Assembly: GCA_934409175.1 (NCBI GenBank)
Contig: CAKRVX010000007.1
Coordinates: forward strand, 1-45,681
DNA length: 45,681 nt
Origin: an uncultured Blautia sp.
GTDB taxonomy: Bacteria > Bacillota > Clostridia > Lachnospirales > Lachnospiraceae
Direction: 5' to 3'
Shown: positions 27,571-36,383 of the stretch, piece by piece
Position numbering within the stretch: position 1 is the stretch's first letter
Layout: each line of letters begins with the position of its first letter
Notes under the pieces: generated by a model
What the model was told of the DNA's origin: nothing
Seen by the model: only the letters and a program-made list of their open reading frames with translations
The model's database searches: none
Translations under genes and position numbers: made by a program

Positions 27571-28866
27571 TTATTTTACAATTTCAAAACGATCCAGAAT
27601 TCGTTTACAATAATCTTCTGTTTTATTATGAGTTTCACTGATGATTCTGTTTCTCTGCTCTTTTCCCAGATCCACGCCCTCACTTACATTTTTGATAAAT
27701 ACTTCCAGATCATCCAGATTATACATATGCTCACCCGGCATATATTTGCGCGGATCTTCAAATGCAAATCCTCTTGTTTTAGCATAATCAGCCAGTCCGT
27801 CCAGTGTAAATCCAATAGGTTTATCAACCAGTATATAGTCAATGGCAACAGACGAAAAATCTGTGATCAGAGCATCTGTCCTGGCGATCATCTCATATAA
27901 CTGAATTCCCTTTTCTGCCAGAATATCATCATCCAGATAAAATACATGAGGATCTTTCTTTTCTTCAGAATCCACCTGCGGTGCTCTTCCGATTCTGTGA
28001 CGTTTGATAATAAGGTTTACATTTGCCTCCTCACAGATTTCTTCCAGTCTGTCCAGATCAAGAACAGAATTCATAAGCGGAAGCCCGATAATGGAAGGTA
28101 TTGGATTATCATAATAAATCAGGTCTTTTGTCTGAATAAAAGTCGGCATCCACAGAATATTTTTTCTTGTTCTGTTGTCCTTCGCACCGCTGCTGAGAGA
28201 AGCAAAATATTTAGCGACTTCCGGATTATCTTTTTTATAAAGATTATATCTTGGATATCCTATAGGCAGCACCTGGTCTTTTTTACAGCCAAAAAATTCT
28301 GCTTTTGTATCAATAAATACTTTTCCAGGAACAAGACAGTAGTCAAAAATATTTTCCTTGCCAGGAACACGTCTGGATGCTTTATACCCACATCCATGCC
28401 AGAGATTCACATAAATCTGATCTGGAAGTTTTTTCTCTACCCAGCGGAATACATGTGTAAAAAGTACATATTTGGAAGTCAGTGCATAATAGTATGCCCT
28501 GACAGTTCTCTGAATATGGTGTTTTCCGATGCTTCTTACAAACTTCACATTTTTGGTTTTATACTGTCGGAATTTTTTCGGATCTTCTACCAGCCAGATG
28601 ATCTGATATTTATCTGTATATCCGTTTTCCACCATATATTCACTTATTACACGTCCATTGTCTGCATAATCAGGTTTTGTCTCTATGATGATCCTGTTGC
28701 TCTTTGGTCTGTGGATCATCTTTTTTAATAATTTTACAATTGGAAACAGAAAAACCTTATATAAAGCATAGCTGCACCCCATATCTATGGCACGCTTTTT
28801 CCCATACTTGCTTTCCATCTTTTGATACTTTTTTGTTACTGACTTTTTTATGCGTCCTAAATCCAT
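27571..28866 (-). CDS. CDP-glycerol glycerophosphotransferase (TagB/TagF family)
   Basis: 431 residues. Motifs: LWHGCGY (155-161), VLPIGYPRY, LWMPTF (238-243), IIKRH (286-290) and ITDFSSVAIDY (334-344). A basic N-terminus with a short hydrophobic patch (SYALYKVFLFPIVKLL) fits peripheral membrane attachment. It transfers glycerol phosphate from CDP-glycerol to a polymer or linkage unit. It is preceded by TagD (37 nt), its likely donor supplier. Confidence 0.93.
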   Translation of the reverse strand: MDLGRIKKSVTKKYQKMESKYGKKRAIDMGCSYALYKVFLFPIVKLLKKMIHRPKSNRIIIETKPDYADNGRVISEYMVENGYTDKYQIIWLVEDPKKFRQYKTKNVKFVRSIGKHHIQRTVRAYYYALTSKYVLFTHVFRWVEKKLPDQIYVNLWHGCGYKASRRVPGKENIFDYCLVPGKVFIDTKAEFFGCKKDQVLPIGYPRYNLYKKDNPEVAKYFASLSSGAKDNRTRKNILWMPTFIQTKDLIYYDNPIPSIIGLPLMNSVLDLDRLEEICEEANVNLIIKRHRIGRAPQVDSEEKKDPHVFYLDDDILAEKGIQLYEMIARTDALITDFSSVAIDYILVDKPIGFTLDGLADYAKTRGFAFEDPRKYMPGEHMYNLDDLEVFIKNVSEGVDLGKEQRNRIISETHNKTEDYCKRILDRFEIVK

Positions 28867-28903
28867 TATAATTTCCTTTCCTGTATTTCTTTCTCCACAT
28901 TCC

Positions 28904-29320
28904 TTAATACTGTGTCAGTTTTTCCCGAAGCATGGTAGAGGAGGTATCCTTTGTATACGGAAGAAAAACAAGTTTTGCCCCAAGTTCTTCCATCTCTTTT
29001 CCTGTCTTTTCCCAGCGTTCATTTCCCTTCCAGTCATCACCAATATAAATTTCATCAAAATGTATTTTTTCCCAGATTTTCGTTTTATCCAAAGTATCTG
29101 TAGCAATCACTTCATCCACATAGCGGATAGCTCTTACTATCTCTACCCGTTCTTCCAGCGGTACTATCGGTTTTTTATTTTTGTATGATTCTACCAGCTC
29201 ATCTTTATTTACTCCCACAACCAGATAATCACAATGTCTTTTAGCGTTTTTTATAAGATTCAGATGACCAATATGAAACATATCAAAAGTTCCCTGTGTA
29301 TATCCTATTATTTTTCCCAT
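28904..29320 (-). CDS. tagD: Glycerol-3-phosphate cytidylyltransferase
   Basis: 138 residues from the ATG at 29320 (GGAG 7 nt upstream); an in-frame ATG lies 6 codons earlier. Nucleotidyltransferase motif HIGH (16-19), GYTQGTFD before it, ERVEIVRAIRYVD (58-70) and TKDTSSTMLR (123-132) in place of the RTEGISTT signature. It makes CDP-glycerol and PPi from CTP and glycerol 3-phosphate, the donor for the four transferase domains of the operon. The slightly altered final motif leaves room for another polyol phosphate, but glycerol is the best call given its neighbours. Confidence 0.92.
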   Translation of the reverse strand: MGKIIGYTQGTFDMFHIGHLNLIKNAKRHCDYLVVGVNKDELVESYKNKKPIVPLEERVEIVRAIRYVDEVIATDTLDKTKIWEKIHFDEIYIGDDWKGNERWEKTGKEMEELGAKLVFLPYTKDTSSTMLREKLTQY

Positions 29321-29342
29321 ATAATTCTCCATTTCCACTGTA

Positions 29343-30590
29343 TTATAACTTCAGAAATTCTGCCAGTTCTTTACAATAGCTTTCTTTTACCGGCATACTG
29401 TGCATTGCAGGCAGAAGCCGCTGCCTCTCTTCTCTGAAAATATCTTCGTTTTTCCGTATATGATCTGCAAATTCTTTAATTCCCCTCACATCGTAGATTT
29501 TCTGTCCCGGCATATATTTCAGAGGATCCTCAAATACAAAACCTCGTGCCCTTTTATATTCTTCCACATCTACGAGAACATACCCCAGAGGACGGTCCAA
29601 AAGCATATAATCTACTGCTACAGAAGAATAATCAGAAATTAATCCATTACTGGCACTGATCAGTTCATATAACTGGATGTTTTCCTTATCCAGCATGTCC
29701 TGTGTTACAAACCGGATATTTTCATAATTCTTCTCTTCCAGATTCCATTCAGACTGAACCGGATGTTTTTTTATCACAAGCAAGATTTTATTCTCACTCA
29801 AATGATCATCCAATTCTTTTAATTCTTTTTCATTATACACCCCGGGCAGAGGAAAAGGAAGCTGTATTGCATTCTCTGCGCTGTCCAGTACAGCACTTTG
29901 CCTGAAAGTCGGCATCCACAAGATCATTTTTGAATCATCTCTTCCAAATAATTTACGAATGACTGCTACCCGGCTCATTGAAGGATGCAGCATCCAGTCA
30001 TATCGCGGATAACCCAATGGAAGAATTTTTGATTTTTCACAATTCCAGTATCTAGATTTTGTTTCTGTGAAAACAGGTCCGGGTACAAGAGCCATATCAA
30101 AATGCATCATACTTTTTTTGGCTGAATTATCATGACTTTCCTTTGCTGCATCCTTATATCCGCAACCGTGCCACATATTTACCGTCATCTGTCCATCACA
30201 ATGATAAAGATTCAGATATGCCGTATTATTTGTATAAATGAAATATCCAGCCACCGCTCCATAATAATATGCCATCGGACTTGTCCAGCCAAAACGGTTT
30301 TCTGCAGTTACAAATTTTGTATTTTTATACTTTTGTTTTCGAAATTTCCTTTTGTCCGAAACCATCCATATGATCTTATATTTTTTATATTGTTCCCGTC
30401 CTGTCAGATATTCGTAAAATGCCCGGGGATTGTCCGTCATATCCTGCATGGTCCGATTTTTCAGAACAATATAATTCTTTCTGACTTTTCCAAATTTTGC
30501 AGTCATTCTTCCAATTACCTGCAATTCCATCTTTGATATCAGCCGTGCCGGATAATATATGATTTTTTTTAATATTGCATTTCCTGTCAT
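29343..30590 (-). CDS. CDP-glycerol glycerophosphotransferase (TagB/TagF family)
   Basis: 415 residues from the ATG at 30590, which has AGGAGG 5 nt upstream. The open frame extends into the preceding Stealth gene, to 30683, but that extension is rejected. Motifs: MWHGCGYKDA (139-148), LPLGYPRYD, LWMPTF (224-229), VIKKHP (272-277) and ISDYSSVAVDY (318-328). The basic/hydrophobic N-terminus (KKIIYYPARLISKMELQ) suits membrane association. All three signature motifs are intact, so it is an active transferase by inspection. Linked to tagD with 22 nt spacing. Confidence 0.93.
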   Translation of the reverse strand: MTGNAILKKIIYYPARLISKMELQVIGRMTAKFGKVRKNYIVLKNRTMQDMTDNPRAFYEYLTGREQYKKYKIIWMVSDKRKFRKQKYKNTKFVTAENRFGWTSPMAYYYGAVAGYFIYTNNTAYLNLYHCDGQMTVNMWHGCGYKDAAKESHDNSAKKSMMHFDMALVPGPVFTETKSRYWNCEKSKILPLGYPRYDWMLHPSMSRVAVIRKLFGRDDSKMILWMPTFRQSAVLDSAENAIQLPFPLPGVYNEKELKELDDHLSENKILLVIKKHPVQSEWNLEEKNYENIRFVTQDMLDKENIQLYELISASNGLISDYSSVAVDYMLLDRPLGYVLVDVEEYKRARGFVFEDPLKYMPGQKIYDVRGIKEFADHIRKNEDIFREERQRLLPAMHSMPVKESYCKELAEFLKL

Positions 30591-30603
30591 ATCTTCCTCC
30601 TGA

Positions 30604-31596
30604 TTATAACTCAAAAGAAGATTTTTCAGGCAAAATAGATGCAAAGGACCGGATGATCCGTTCTTTTTGTCTGTCAAAATCACCTACATCCGCAGTATCA
30701 TTGATACAGATCATTTTACATCTTTGATTTTGAATCGTATCATGAATCTGTTCATCATGTAAGCCTATTGTATAAAATCTGCCTATTTTAGGTGACTGTG
30801 GTTCAAACATTCCTTCCATATACTGCCAGTATTTTAATATATACTGATTCACATCAAAGGATGTCCGAAAACGGTTCTGACAGATTTCATCCAGAAGAGT
30901 GCCCTCTTCTTCCCATAATCTGCAATAAGTATTTTTCAGAAAGGCACTGGGTAAATGTGTATATTTGAAACTGGAAAATTCTCTGTATGGAATCATCAGT
31001 AAATTTCTCAATACCATCTTTCCATATGCAGGGTGAAACCATTTTTTCCATTGCTTTTTAATAACTTCTCGTTTTGAATAATGCATATTTACCAATGCCG
31101 CATCATTCATCAGCATGGAAGCAAACGGATTTCGTATATCATCCTGTACCAGAGCTGTTTCTATACAACAGTCACGCGGAAGTCCGTTTTTAAAAAAATC
31201 TGCTTCTTTTACTTCATTAAGTAAAAACATATCATCATTAAAATAGACAAACTGTTCAGACAGCCCTGGAATTCTGTGAAAATTCAGTTCCAGAGCATTA
31301 ATATTAAAAGTAGGCAGATATTTCGGGTTCATATAATCTTCATGCCGTACAACCTTTAATTTGGGATGGCTGGTATTTAACCAGACTGGCAGATGTCCCC
31401 ATGTCACAAAATAGATACGATTGACCCATGGAGCAAATTTTTCAATTCCTCTGAACCAGTACTGAAGATTTTCCCAGTCACGATATCTGGCAGCAGATCC
31501 ATCTGCTCCTTTTACAGGGCTGTACTGCTGACGGACCTTCTGCCACTTTTCATCTGTCCCGTCTACCCAGGTCAGCACAAAATCAATTTTATTCAT
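30604..31596 (-). CDS. Stealth-type sugar-phosphate transferase
   Basis: 330 residues with the four conserved regions of the Stealth family: CR1 DFVLTWVDG (5-13); CR2 with HEDYMNPKYLPTFNINALE, a hydrophobic/polar core and FVYFNDDMF; CR3 HLPSAF...; CR4 INDTADV near the end. Family members (bacterial capsule hexose-1-phosphotransferases, eukaryotic GNPTAB) move a sugar 1-phosphate from a nucleotide sugar to an acceptor sugar, making phosphodiester links. Together with the glycerophosphotransferases it implies a polymer with both sugar-phosphate and glycerol-phosphate bonds. It starts immediately after the stop of the preceding GT gene (no gap). Confidence 0.93.
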   Translation of the reverse strand: MNKIDFVLTWVDGTDEKWQKVRQQYSPVKGADGSAARYRDWENLQYWFRGIEKFAPWVNRIYFVTWGHLPVWLNTSHPKLKVVRHEDYMNPKYLPTFNINALELNFHRIPGLSEQFVYFNDDMFLLNEVKEADFFKNGLPRDCCIETALVQDDIRNPFASMLMNDAALVNMHYSKREVIKKQWKKWFHPAYGKMVLRNLLMIPYREFSSFKYTHLPSAFLKNTYCRLWEEEGTLLDEICQNRFRTSFDVNQYILKYWQYMEGMFEPQSPKIGRFYTIGLHDEQIHDTIQNQRCKMICINDTADVGDFDRQKERIIRSFASILPEKSSFEL

Positions 31597-32709
31597 CTAT
31601 ACTACCTCATCCAGATATAATCTTTTCAGACGTCTTGCCTCTGTTTCAATATTAAAATGCGCATCTGTCAGTTTCTTTTTTATAACATCTGCAGTTTCCC
31701 TGGGAAGACTGCCCATTTCTTCCACTGTATCTGCCCACTTCCGATTATCTTCCTGAAGAGAAAGACGTCTCACTCTTTCAGGAAAAACAACGGCTTCCTC
31801 AGACACAGCATCCGACATCACACATGCCAGTCCATTCGCCTGGGCTTCTATAAGTGCAAAGGGTACCCCTTCAAAAACAGACGGAAACAGAAAAACATCC
31901 ATGGCAGACAAATATCTGCGGACATTCTCCTGTTTACCTGCAAAATATACATTATTTTCAAGTCCCGATCTTTTCGCTTTCTCCTGTATCTGTCTGTATA
32001 AACCTTCTTTCGGTCCAACCAGACACAGAACTATGTTTTTATTCTTATGTGAAAATTCCAGAAGAATATCAATCATGCGATCGTGATTTTTGGGAATATC
32101 AAATCTTCCCACATGTCCGATCACTGTCTTATTTTCCCATCCAAGTTCTCTGCGCAGTATATTTCTGTCTTCAGAAGAAAAGAGAAATTTCTCGGTCTGA
32201 ATAGCATTGTTGATCACCGTAACCTTGCCTTTTTCAAAAGATTTAACGCCAAACATCCATTTGCCTGCAAGCTCCCCACAGGCTACCATTTCCGTCGCAT
32301 ATCTGCTAATAAACGGACGGTTAAAACTGTCCATCAGATTCCGGATAATCCCCGGACAGGAAGAACTATGGCTGTGTGCGATCACTTTCTTTATTCCTAA
32401 CTGATGCGCCACACGAAGTGGCACAATATTTGCTGCTGACAACATGTTTACATGAACAGCCTGATAGTTCCCCTCCTTCAGAATTTTTTTCAGCGCTTTT
32501 ATATAACCATTATAGTGCTTTTTTACATTAGGCACATAGAAAATTCTTCCACCAGATTTTTTTATTTCATCTTCGTATGCGATCTTATCGTACATACAGA
32601 CAAAATCAAACTGAATATCCATATGCACCAGTGCCCTGTAATAATTCATTACAAATGCTTCCAGACCACCGGCAACATTTCCCATTCCTATCTGAAGAAC
32701 TTTTATCAC
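31597..32709 (-). CDS. GT4 family glycosyltransferase (EpsF-like)
   Basis: 370 residues. GT-B fold with N-terminal MGNVAGGLEAFVMNYYRAL, central HVGRFDIPKNH and donor-site VFLFPSVFEGVPFALIEAQANG (EX7E). Resembles EpsF/CapM-type capsular glycosyltransferases rather than the two other GT4 domains of the locus. Predicted to add a sugar to the growing repeat on a lipid carrier in the cytoplasm. It ends directly against the Stealth gene. Confidence 0.92.
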   Translation of the reverse strand: MIKVLQIGMGNVAGGLEAFVMNYYRALVHMDIQFDFVCMYDKIAYEDEIKKSGGRIFYVPNVKKHYNGYIKALKKILKEGNYQAVHVNMLSAANIVPLRVAHQLGIKKVIAHSHSSSCPGIIRNLMDSFNRPFISRYATEMVACGELAGKWMFGVKSFEKGKVTVINNAIQTEKFLFSSEDRNILRRELGWENKTVIGHVGRFDIPKNHDRMIDILLEFSHKNKNIVLCLVGPKEGLYRQIQEKAKRSGLENNVYFAGKQENVRRYLSAMDVFLFPSVFEGVPFALIEAQANGLACVMSDAVSEEAVVFPERVRRLSLQEDNRKWADTVEEMGSLPRETADVIKKKLTDAHFNIETEARRLKRLYLDEVV

Positions 32710-32716
32710 AACTTTT

Positions 32717-33805
32717 TCACCTCAATTTCTGCTGTATAGAACCGATCAGACGCTGATATCCTGTCACTTTTTTCAGCCATTCAATTATATAGCTGAAAAC
32801 AAGTGAAATAAGTATGATCACAATCGGTACCAGCCAGAATTCCCTGACGGAAAACACCACTTTTCCTCCATAATCCCGTATAAATGTATGTATCAGCCAG
32901 ATATTTAAAGAATGCTTCCCAAAATATTGAAAAAAGGATGATACATGCGGTATTTTAAATAAATATTCTACACTGAATATGATTACCAGAAATGGTACCA
33001 ATGCATACTGATATTCCCATATCTTTTTTATATTCAGCTGGGGATACAACCAGAATGCAATTACCAGGCAGCCTCCCAGCAATACTGCCTTCCATATTCG
33101 ACTGTTCTTATACTGTTTTCCCAGATTATGAAACCAGGAAAAAAAATCATGTTCGGCACATGCCATTCCTATTACAAATATCATAAGGAAAGAAGCGGGA
33201 GCAGCCCCTCCTGGAAATCCTGTCCCGGTTATTCTTGGAAAAGCAAATATAATTCCAAGAGAAATTACTGTTCCACAACGTTTTATTACCTGATAACACA
33301 GAGGTACCAGAAGAATAAAAATAACAGCTGCACTTATATACCACCAGGAACCATTCAATGATTTCGTTTCTGTCAGTTTCGCAATTCCAAGTAGGTCCAT
33401 AATCATCGAAACAAGCTTTCGAAAATGTCCTTTTCCCAGTCTGCGAAAGCTCCGGTCAATAAATATTCCATATATTACATATGACCACAATACTACAAAC
33501 CAATATCCTGATAAAGTAGAAATCAGATGACGCAGAACCCATCTGAAATCCTTTTTTGAAAATTTTCCGTTCCACTCTTTCCGGTAACCGCACATAAGAC
33601 CATAACCAGATACAAAAGCAAAAAGAGCCACACATATTTTCAAACAGGAGGCAATTATAACAACTTTTTCTGCGGAAATGCATCTGAAAACCAGATCATA
33701 TTTAGAAAACTTTGTAGTCTTATAATAACAATGATAAAAAACCATCATTAAAATTGCCATTCCCTTTAATGCCATTGAATCTTCTTTTTTTAAACCTGTC
33801 TCCAT
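32717..33805 (-). CDS. Acyltransferase-3 family membrane protein (polysaccharide O-acetyltransferase-like)
   Basis: 362 residues from the ATG at 33805 (AGGAAG close upstream). About ten hydrophobic segments; the N-terminal ALKGMAILMMVFYHCYY carries the family's conserved His in the first membrane helix. Such proteins transfer acetyl or other acyl groups to sugars of surface polymers across the membrane. Here it probably decorates the polymer made by its neighbours. There is no C-terminal SGNH domain, so it would act alone or with an outside partner. Confidence 0.88.
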   Translation of the reverse strand: METGLKKEDSMALKGMAILMMVFYHCYYKTTKFSKYDLVFRCISAEKVVIIASCLKICVALFAFVSGYGLMCGYRKEWNGKFSKKDFRWVLRHLISTLSGYWFVVLWSYVIYGIFIDRSFRRLGKGHFRKLVSMIMDLLGIAKLTETKSLNGSWWYISAAVIFILLVPLCYQVIKRCGTVISLGIIFAFPRITGTGFPGGAAPASFLMIFVIGMACAEHDFFSWFHNLGKQYKNSRIWKAVLLGGCLVIAFWLYPQLNIKKIWEYQYALVPFLVIIFSVEYLFKIPHVSSFFQYFGKHSLNIWLIHTFIRDYGGKVVFSVREFWLVPIVIILISLVFSYIIEWLKKVTGYQRLIGSIQQKLR

Positions 33806-33824
33806 AACACTTCCTATCAATTAT

Positions 33825-34562
33825 TCAGTTCGTCATTTTTTCGTACTGTTCTGAAATTGTATCAATATCTCCATATGCGATCAGTTTTCCCTTTTCAAGG
33901 ATCATCGCTTTATTGCAGATACGTTTTACCTGTGCCAGAGAATGAGATACAAACAGTACAGTTACTCCTGAGTCAAACATACTTAAAACCTTTTTTTCAC
34001 TTTTTTTGCGGAATTTTGCATCACCTACTGATAATACCTCATCCAGAATCAGAATTTTGGGAGATACAACTGTAGCAATAGAAAATCCCAGTCTGGATTT
34101 CATACCTGAAGAATAATTTTTGATAGGTACGTCAATAAAATCCTTGAGTTCAGAAAATTTTACGATTTCATCATATTTCTCATCTATAAAGGACTTGCTG
34201 TATCCAAGCATTGCTCCATAAAGATAAATGTTCTCTTTTCCTGTATACTGTGGATCGAAACCTGCTCCCAGTTCAAGTAAAGGTACCATTTTTCCGTGCT
34301 TTGTAACGGTTCCCTCCGTAGGTTTGAAAACCCCTGCTATAACTTTTAAAAGAGTACTTTTTCCTGCACCATTCAGACCCAGTATTCCGACTCTGTCACC
34401 TTTTTCCACTGTAAAGCTTACATTCTGTAATGCCCAGAATTCATTATATTTAATTTCTTTTTTGATATACTTGATAATATAATCTTTCAGGCTGTCTACC
34501 TTTTCTTTACTAAGATTAAACTTCATGCTGACATTGTCAACAACAATAGCTGGTTTGCTCAT
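33825..34562 (-). CDS. ABC transporter ATPase for polymer export (TagH/Wzt type)
   Basis: 245 residues. Walker A GLNGAGKS (62-69), signature SSGMKSRL (151-158), Walker B LILDE (171-175) and H-loop in FVSHSLAQ. It matches the polysaccharide/teichoic-acid export ATPases but lacks any C-terminal carbohydrate-binding domain or the long TagH extension. It pairs with the permease 25 nt upstream and exports the finished polymer. Confidence 0.95.
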   Translation of the reverse strand: MSKPAIVVDNVSMKFNLSKEKVDSLKDYIIKYIKKEIKYNEFWALQNVSFTVEKGDRVGILGLNGAGKSTLLKVIAGVFKPTEGTVTKHGKMVPLLELGAGFDPQYTGKENIYLYGAMLGYSKSFIDEKYDEIVKFSELKDFIDVPIKNYSSGMKSRLGFSIATVVSPKILILDEVLSVGDAKFRKKSEKKVLSMFDSGVTVLFVSHSLAQVKRICNKAMILEKGKLIAYGDIDTISEQYEKMTN

Positions 34563-34587
34563 CTTTTCTCCTTATTTCCTTTGTCAG

Positions 34588-35364
34588 TTAAATATAAAGA
34601 ATAAAATCATCCTGTTTTTTCTTGAAACATACTAGTCCAATTACAATTGCCAATACTGAAAATCCCAGTGCATACAAAAAGTAATGTACGTTCATAGCTC
34701 TTCCAAATACAGAACATCTGAAAATATCAATCACGCAGTATAATGGATTATATTTCAGTATCCATGCCCATCCGCTCTTTAACAGTTTGGTTGGATAGTA
34801 GAAAATCGCACAGGTATACATTACAAGCATCAAGCCTACTGACCACAGATATTCCATATCTCTGAAGAACACCCCGATTGTCGCAAGGATCATTCCAATT
34901 CCATATGCCATCGCAAGAATCAGCAGTAAAGCTATTGGTGCCTGGATCAGATAAAGAGTAGGTTTCACTCCCAGGATCACACTTACGATTGCAAGGACGA
35001 TCAGGGAAATCAGAAATATTACATAATTAAATAATACACTTGACAACGGATACAAATATTTCGGCACATATACTTTTTTGATCATTGCAGAATTCTGTCT
35101 GATTGATTTTAAAGCCGCTTTTGTTGACTGTGAGAAGAAACTATACAGAAGTCGTCCTGTCAGGATATACACCGGAAATGTTCTGTCCGTGTTTCCATAG
35201 AGGGTACCAAATACAATAGTAAGTACGATCATGGTGAGCAGCGGCTCCAGCATGGACCATACAATTCCCAGATAAGAACGTCTGTATTTCAGCTTAATTC
35301 CTTTTTTTACCAGTTCGCCCAGAAGGAACTGATACTGTCTAAAATTATCAACGTATTTTTTCAT
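34588..35364 (-). CDS. ABC transporter permease for polymer export (TagG/Wzm type)
   Basis: 258 residues with six hydrophobic segments. It begins with a family-typical amphipathic region followed by YRRSYLGIVWSMLEPLL, the hallmark of ABC-2 polysaccharide exporters. It is the first gene of the twelve-gene operon, preceded by GGAGAG and a promoter candidate at 35435-35463. With the ATPase it moves a lipid-linked polymer to the outside. Confidence 0.95.
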   Translation of the reverse strand: MKKYVDNFRQYQFLLGELVKKGIKLKYRRSYLGIVWSMLEPLLTMIVLTIVFGTLYGNTDRTFPVYILTGRLLYSFFSQSTKAALKSIRQNSAMIKKVYVPKYLYPLSSVLFNYVIFLISLIVLAIVSVILGVKPTLYLIQAPIALLLILAMAYGIGMILATIGVFFRDMEYLWSVGLMLVMYTCAIFYYPTKLLKSGWAWILKYNPLYCVIDIFRCSVFGRAMNVHYFLYALGFSVLAIVIGLVCFKKKQDDFILYI

Positions 35365-35434
35365 GTTCTCTCCATCGTTTCTATTTTTTTATTGGTATGG
35401 CTGTTCTTTCTTATTTTAAGATAAGCCACCTTGT

Positions 35435-35463
35435 ACTGTAGCATATTCTTTCCTCTCTTGCAA
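35435..35463 (-). promoter_or_regulatory. Candidate promoter of the surface-polymer operon
   Basis: On the minus strand, TTGCAA (35458-35463), a 17-nt spacer and TACAGT (35435-35440), ~70 nt before the permease start and just after the terminator of the upstream operon. The -10 is moderate (4/6). Confidence 0.45.
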
Positions 35464-35486
35464 CCGGAATCCTTATATTTTGTTGC

Positions 35487-35526
35487 AAAAATAATCCCGA
35501 CGCCAAAAAGCATCGGGATTATTTTT
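35487..35526 (-). terminator. Terminator of the SPFH/zinc-ribbon/TPM operon
   Basis: 17-nt arms (35487-35503 and 35510-35526) with one mismatch and a 6-nt loop; the GC core ATCCCGA is flanked by A/T runs. It starts 4 nt beyond the TPM gene stop and separates that operon from the polymer operon. Confidence 0.9.
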
Positions 35527-35529
35527 ATC

Positions 35530-36369
35530 TCAGAAAGATCCGCCTGAACCACCATGTGTTTCACCTGAAGAACTGGTATGTGTACTGCTGCCTCCGTCCG
35601 AAGAAGAGCTCTCCTTTGGCTTCGCAGTACGGCTCACCTGACTGTACAGAAACATATCACTGCTGCCTGTAAGATTCAGGCTGCCCTTTTTCATATATCC
35701 TGCTGCATCCGGTTTCATATGAACAGTTTTCATCTGACCACGCATGATTCCTGTAATAAGCAGTGCTACTGCCAATCCGATTCCCAGTGAAATCAGAATC
35801 CACAGAGAAGACAACGGTTCTTCCGGCATGTTGTCCTTATCATATGGGTCTCCATTTTGTGCCTGTACGATAAATTTCTCACATTGATCGGCAAAACTGT
35901 CAAAAGCATCATAATAGTATCCGGCAGATAAATCTCCCGTAAAATGGTCTGATATATATTCCTGTCCTCTGTCTGTAAATATATGAATTGCTTCTCCATG
36001 AGTGGACATCCACCATTTCCGTTCGGACATTGTCACAAGTAAAAGAATCCCGCTTTTATCTTCTCCCATTCCATAATCGTTATAATCGAAATAATCATCT
36101 GCATAAGCCTCAGGTTCTGCCCCGTTAATGCTTTTTTCTGTCACAATTGCCACATCACAATCATAGGATTCGCTGATCAGATCAAGTTTTGTTTCCAGTT
36201 CTTCCTCTTCTGAATCATTGAGAAGATCTGCATCATCTACCAGACGCACAGGATGCGTTTCTGTATCCATAACCTCTGCTGCTGAAGCTGTAAATGAAAC
36301 CGGAAGTGAAAAAAGGCTGGTCACCGCCAGCGTGGCAGCCAGACATACGGGTATTATTTTTTTCTTCAT
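35530..36369 (-). CDS. TPM-domain membrane protein (YdjH/YgcG-like)
   Basis: 279 residues from the ATG at 36369 (AGGAGG 9 nt upstream; the open frame continues to 36450 into the preceding gene). Signal peptide ~1-31 (KKKIIPVCLAATLAV ... TASAA). TPM domain ~40-170 with LVDDADLLN, YDCDVAIVTEKS and SGILLLVTMSERKWWMSTHG. Single TM ~188-208, then a basic segment and a Ser/Gly tail ending GGSGGSF, as in YgcG proteins. The TPM domain would face outward. In B. subtilis the TPM protein YdjH works with YdjG and YdjI at the membrane. Last gene of the trio. Confidence 0.88.
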   Translation of the reverse strand: MKKKIIPVCLAATLAVTSLFSLPVSFTASAAEVMDTETHPVRLVDDADLLNDSEEEELETKLDLISESYDCDVAIVTEKSINGAEPEAYADDYFDYNDYGMGEDKSGILLLVTMSERKWWMSTHGEAIHIFTDRGQEYISDHFTGDLSAGYYYDAFDSFADQCEKFIVQAQNGDPYDKDNMPEEPLSSLWILISLGIGLAVALLITGIMRGQMKTVHMKPDAAGYMKKGSLNLTGSSDMFLYSQVSRTAKPKESSSSDGGSSTHTSSSGETHGGSGGSF

Positions 36370-36383
36370 ATCTGCTGTCCTCC

